From Janthinobacterium sp. (GTDB taxonomy: Bacteria > Pseudomonadota > Gammaproteobacteria > Burkholderiales > Burkholderiaceae_D), in NCBI RefSeq assembly GCF_009923995.1, contig NZ_RFSK01000028.1:1-64000 (forward strand): a stretch of 64,000 nucleotides of DNA, written 5' to 3'. The notes under the pieces are model-generated. The model had not been told where the DNA came from. It did no database searches and saw only the letters and a program-made list of their open reading frames with translations. The translations under genes and the position numbers were made by a program. Positions 63,240 through 64,000 of this stretch are shown here, in pieces. Positions within the stretch are counted from its first letter, which is position 1. Each line of letters starts with the position of its first letter.

Positions 63240-63968
63240 ATGGATGCGCTGATTTATACGGCCATGAGCGGGGCCGACCGGGCCCTGCGGGCACAGCAGG
63301 TACACGCCAACAACCTGGCCAACATCGAGACGGGCGGCTTCCGCGCCAACCTCGAGGTGTCGACCGCCCAGCCGCTGCAGAACGGCTACGGCTACGACGA
63401 CCGCCACATGACGCAGACGCAGTCGAGCGCCGTCGGCACGCGCACGGGCGCCATCAAGGAAACGGGCCGCGAGCTCGACGTGGCCATCACGGGCAACGGC
63501 TTTCTCGCGGTGCAATGGCAGAACGGCGAAGCCTACACGCGCGCCGGCGCCATGGACCTCGATGAAACGGGCGCCCTGACCATCAACGGCCGGCCCGTGC
63601 TGGGCGAAGGCGGTCCCATCACGATTCCCGAGCACACCAGCCTGGCTATCGGCGCCGATGGCACGATTTCCATCCAGGTGCCGGGTACGGCGCAGATGCA
63701 GACCGTCGACAAGCTCAAGCTGGTCAACGCGGAAGCGGGCGAACTGACGAAGAACGAGGCGGGCCTGATCGTGGCGCGCAGCGGCGAAGACTTGCAGGCC
63801 GATCCCACGGTACGCGTGCGCGACCGCCACCTGGAAGGCAGCAACGTCTCGGCCGTGGAGGAAATGGTCGCCACCATGAGCCTGAACCGCAGTTTCGAGA
63901 TGCAGATGAAAGTGTTCAAGGCCAGCGATTCCATGACGGAATCGGGTAACCGCCTGCTGGGTGCTTAA
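63240..63968 (+). CDS. flgF: Flagellar rod protein FlgF
   Basis: A 242-residue proximal rod protein. It begins MDALIYTAMSGADRALRAQQVHANNLANIETGGFRANL (the NNLANxxTxGF motif) and ends with the FlgF/G C-terminal helix VEEMVATMSLNRSFEMQMKVFKASDSMTESGNRLLGA. It is followed by an intergenic stretch at the window end in which an AGGAGT ribosome binding site announces the next gene, expected to be flgG. Confidence 0.94.
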   Translation: MDALIYTAMSGADRALRAQQVHANNLANIETGGFRANLEVSTAQPLQNGYGYDDRHMTQTQSSAVGTRTGAIKETGRELDVAITGNGFLAVQWQNGEAYTRAGAMDLDETGALTINGRPVLGEGGPITIPEHTSLAIGADGTISIQVPGTAQMQTVDKLKLVNAEAGELTKNEAGLIVARSGEDLQADPTVRVRDRHLEGSNVSAVEEMVATMSLNRSFEMQMKVFKASDSMTESGNRLLGA

Positions 63969-64000
63969 GCCCAACGCCAATCAAATTACGAGGAGTAAAC
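63969..64000 (+). other. Window end with ribosome binding site of the next rod gene
   Basis: The last bases read ACGAGGAGTAAAC, an excellent ribosome binding site a few bases before the window end. The gene itself, expected to be flgG by flagellar gene order, lies outside the window. Confidence 0.6.

Overview
The window looks like a chromosomal segment of a high-GC betaproteobacterium of the Oxalobacteraceae, probably Janthinobacterium or a close relative. This is inferred from the style of the gene families, the GC-rich codon use, the many long antisense shadow frames and the style of the intergenic repeats. No rRNA was available to test it. No tRNA, rRNA, CRISPR array, prophage or insertion sequence was recognised.

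Positions 1 to about 22.7 kb are ordinary core and metabolic genes. On the minus strand lie a stand-alone CheB-type methylesterase, a KfrA-like coiled-coil DNA-binding protein, a LON substrate-binding domain protein, a RhlE-type RNA helicase and a TonB-dependent receptor. Then come phosphatidylserine decarboxylase, a LysR regulator divergent from an azoreductase-pirin pair, an LptA-like periplasmic protein and a CDF metal transporter. A minus-strand group encodes an alpha/beta hydrolase, RidA and RelA. It is followed by DctA, DoxX, the CoA-transferase pair scoAB with a divergent PAS-LuxR regulator, an SDR enzyme and ETF-ubiquinone oxidoreductase.

From 22.9 to 36.2 kb lies a carbohydrate-modification island directly upstream of a flagellin gene. 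It has a TPR/SGNH-hydrolase-like protein and a tightly coupled nine-gene run: DegT aminotransferase, WbqC, preATP-grasp/methyltransferase fusion, epimerase-like SDR, ATP-grasp ligase, metallophosphoesterase, two paralogous glycosidase-like propeller proteins and a methyltransferase. A 963-residue O-GlcNAc-transferase-type enzyme with TPR arrays on both sides of its catalytic region ends the island. I infer that it builds an aminoacylated or methylated amino sugar and attaches it to flagellin.

From 36.3 kb to the right edge is a flagellar locus of the lateral (Flag-2) type: flagellin, a FliK-like protein, flhAB-fliRQPNM on the minus strand, and one nearly continuous plus-strand operon fliEFGHIJ-fliD-fliS-fliT-fliK-fliL-fliA-motA-motB-flgM-flgN plus a muramidase. 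After that come flgA (minus) and flgBCDEF (plus), cut by the window end just before the expected flgG. FliM lacks the N-terminal CheY-binding motif, and no LafK-type activator lies where Flag-2 loci usually carry one. Dispersed REP-like hairpins occur in at least three intergenic gaps, including one inside the flhB-fliR gap.
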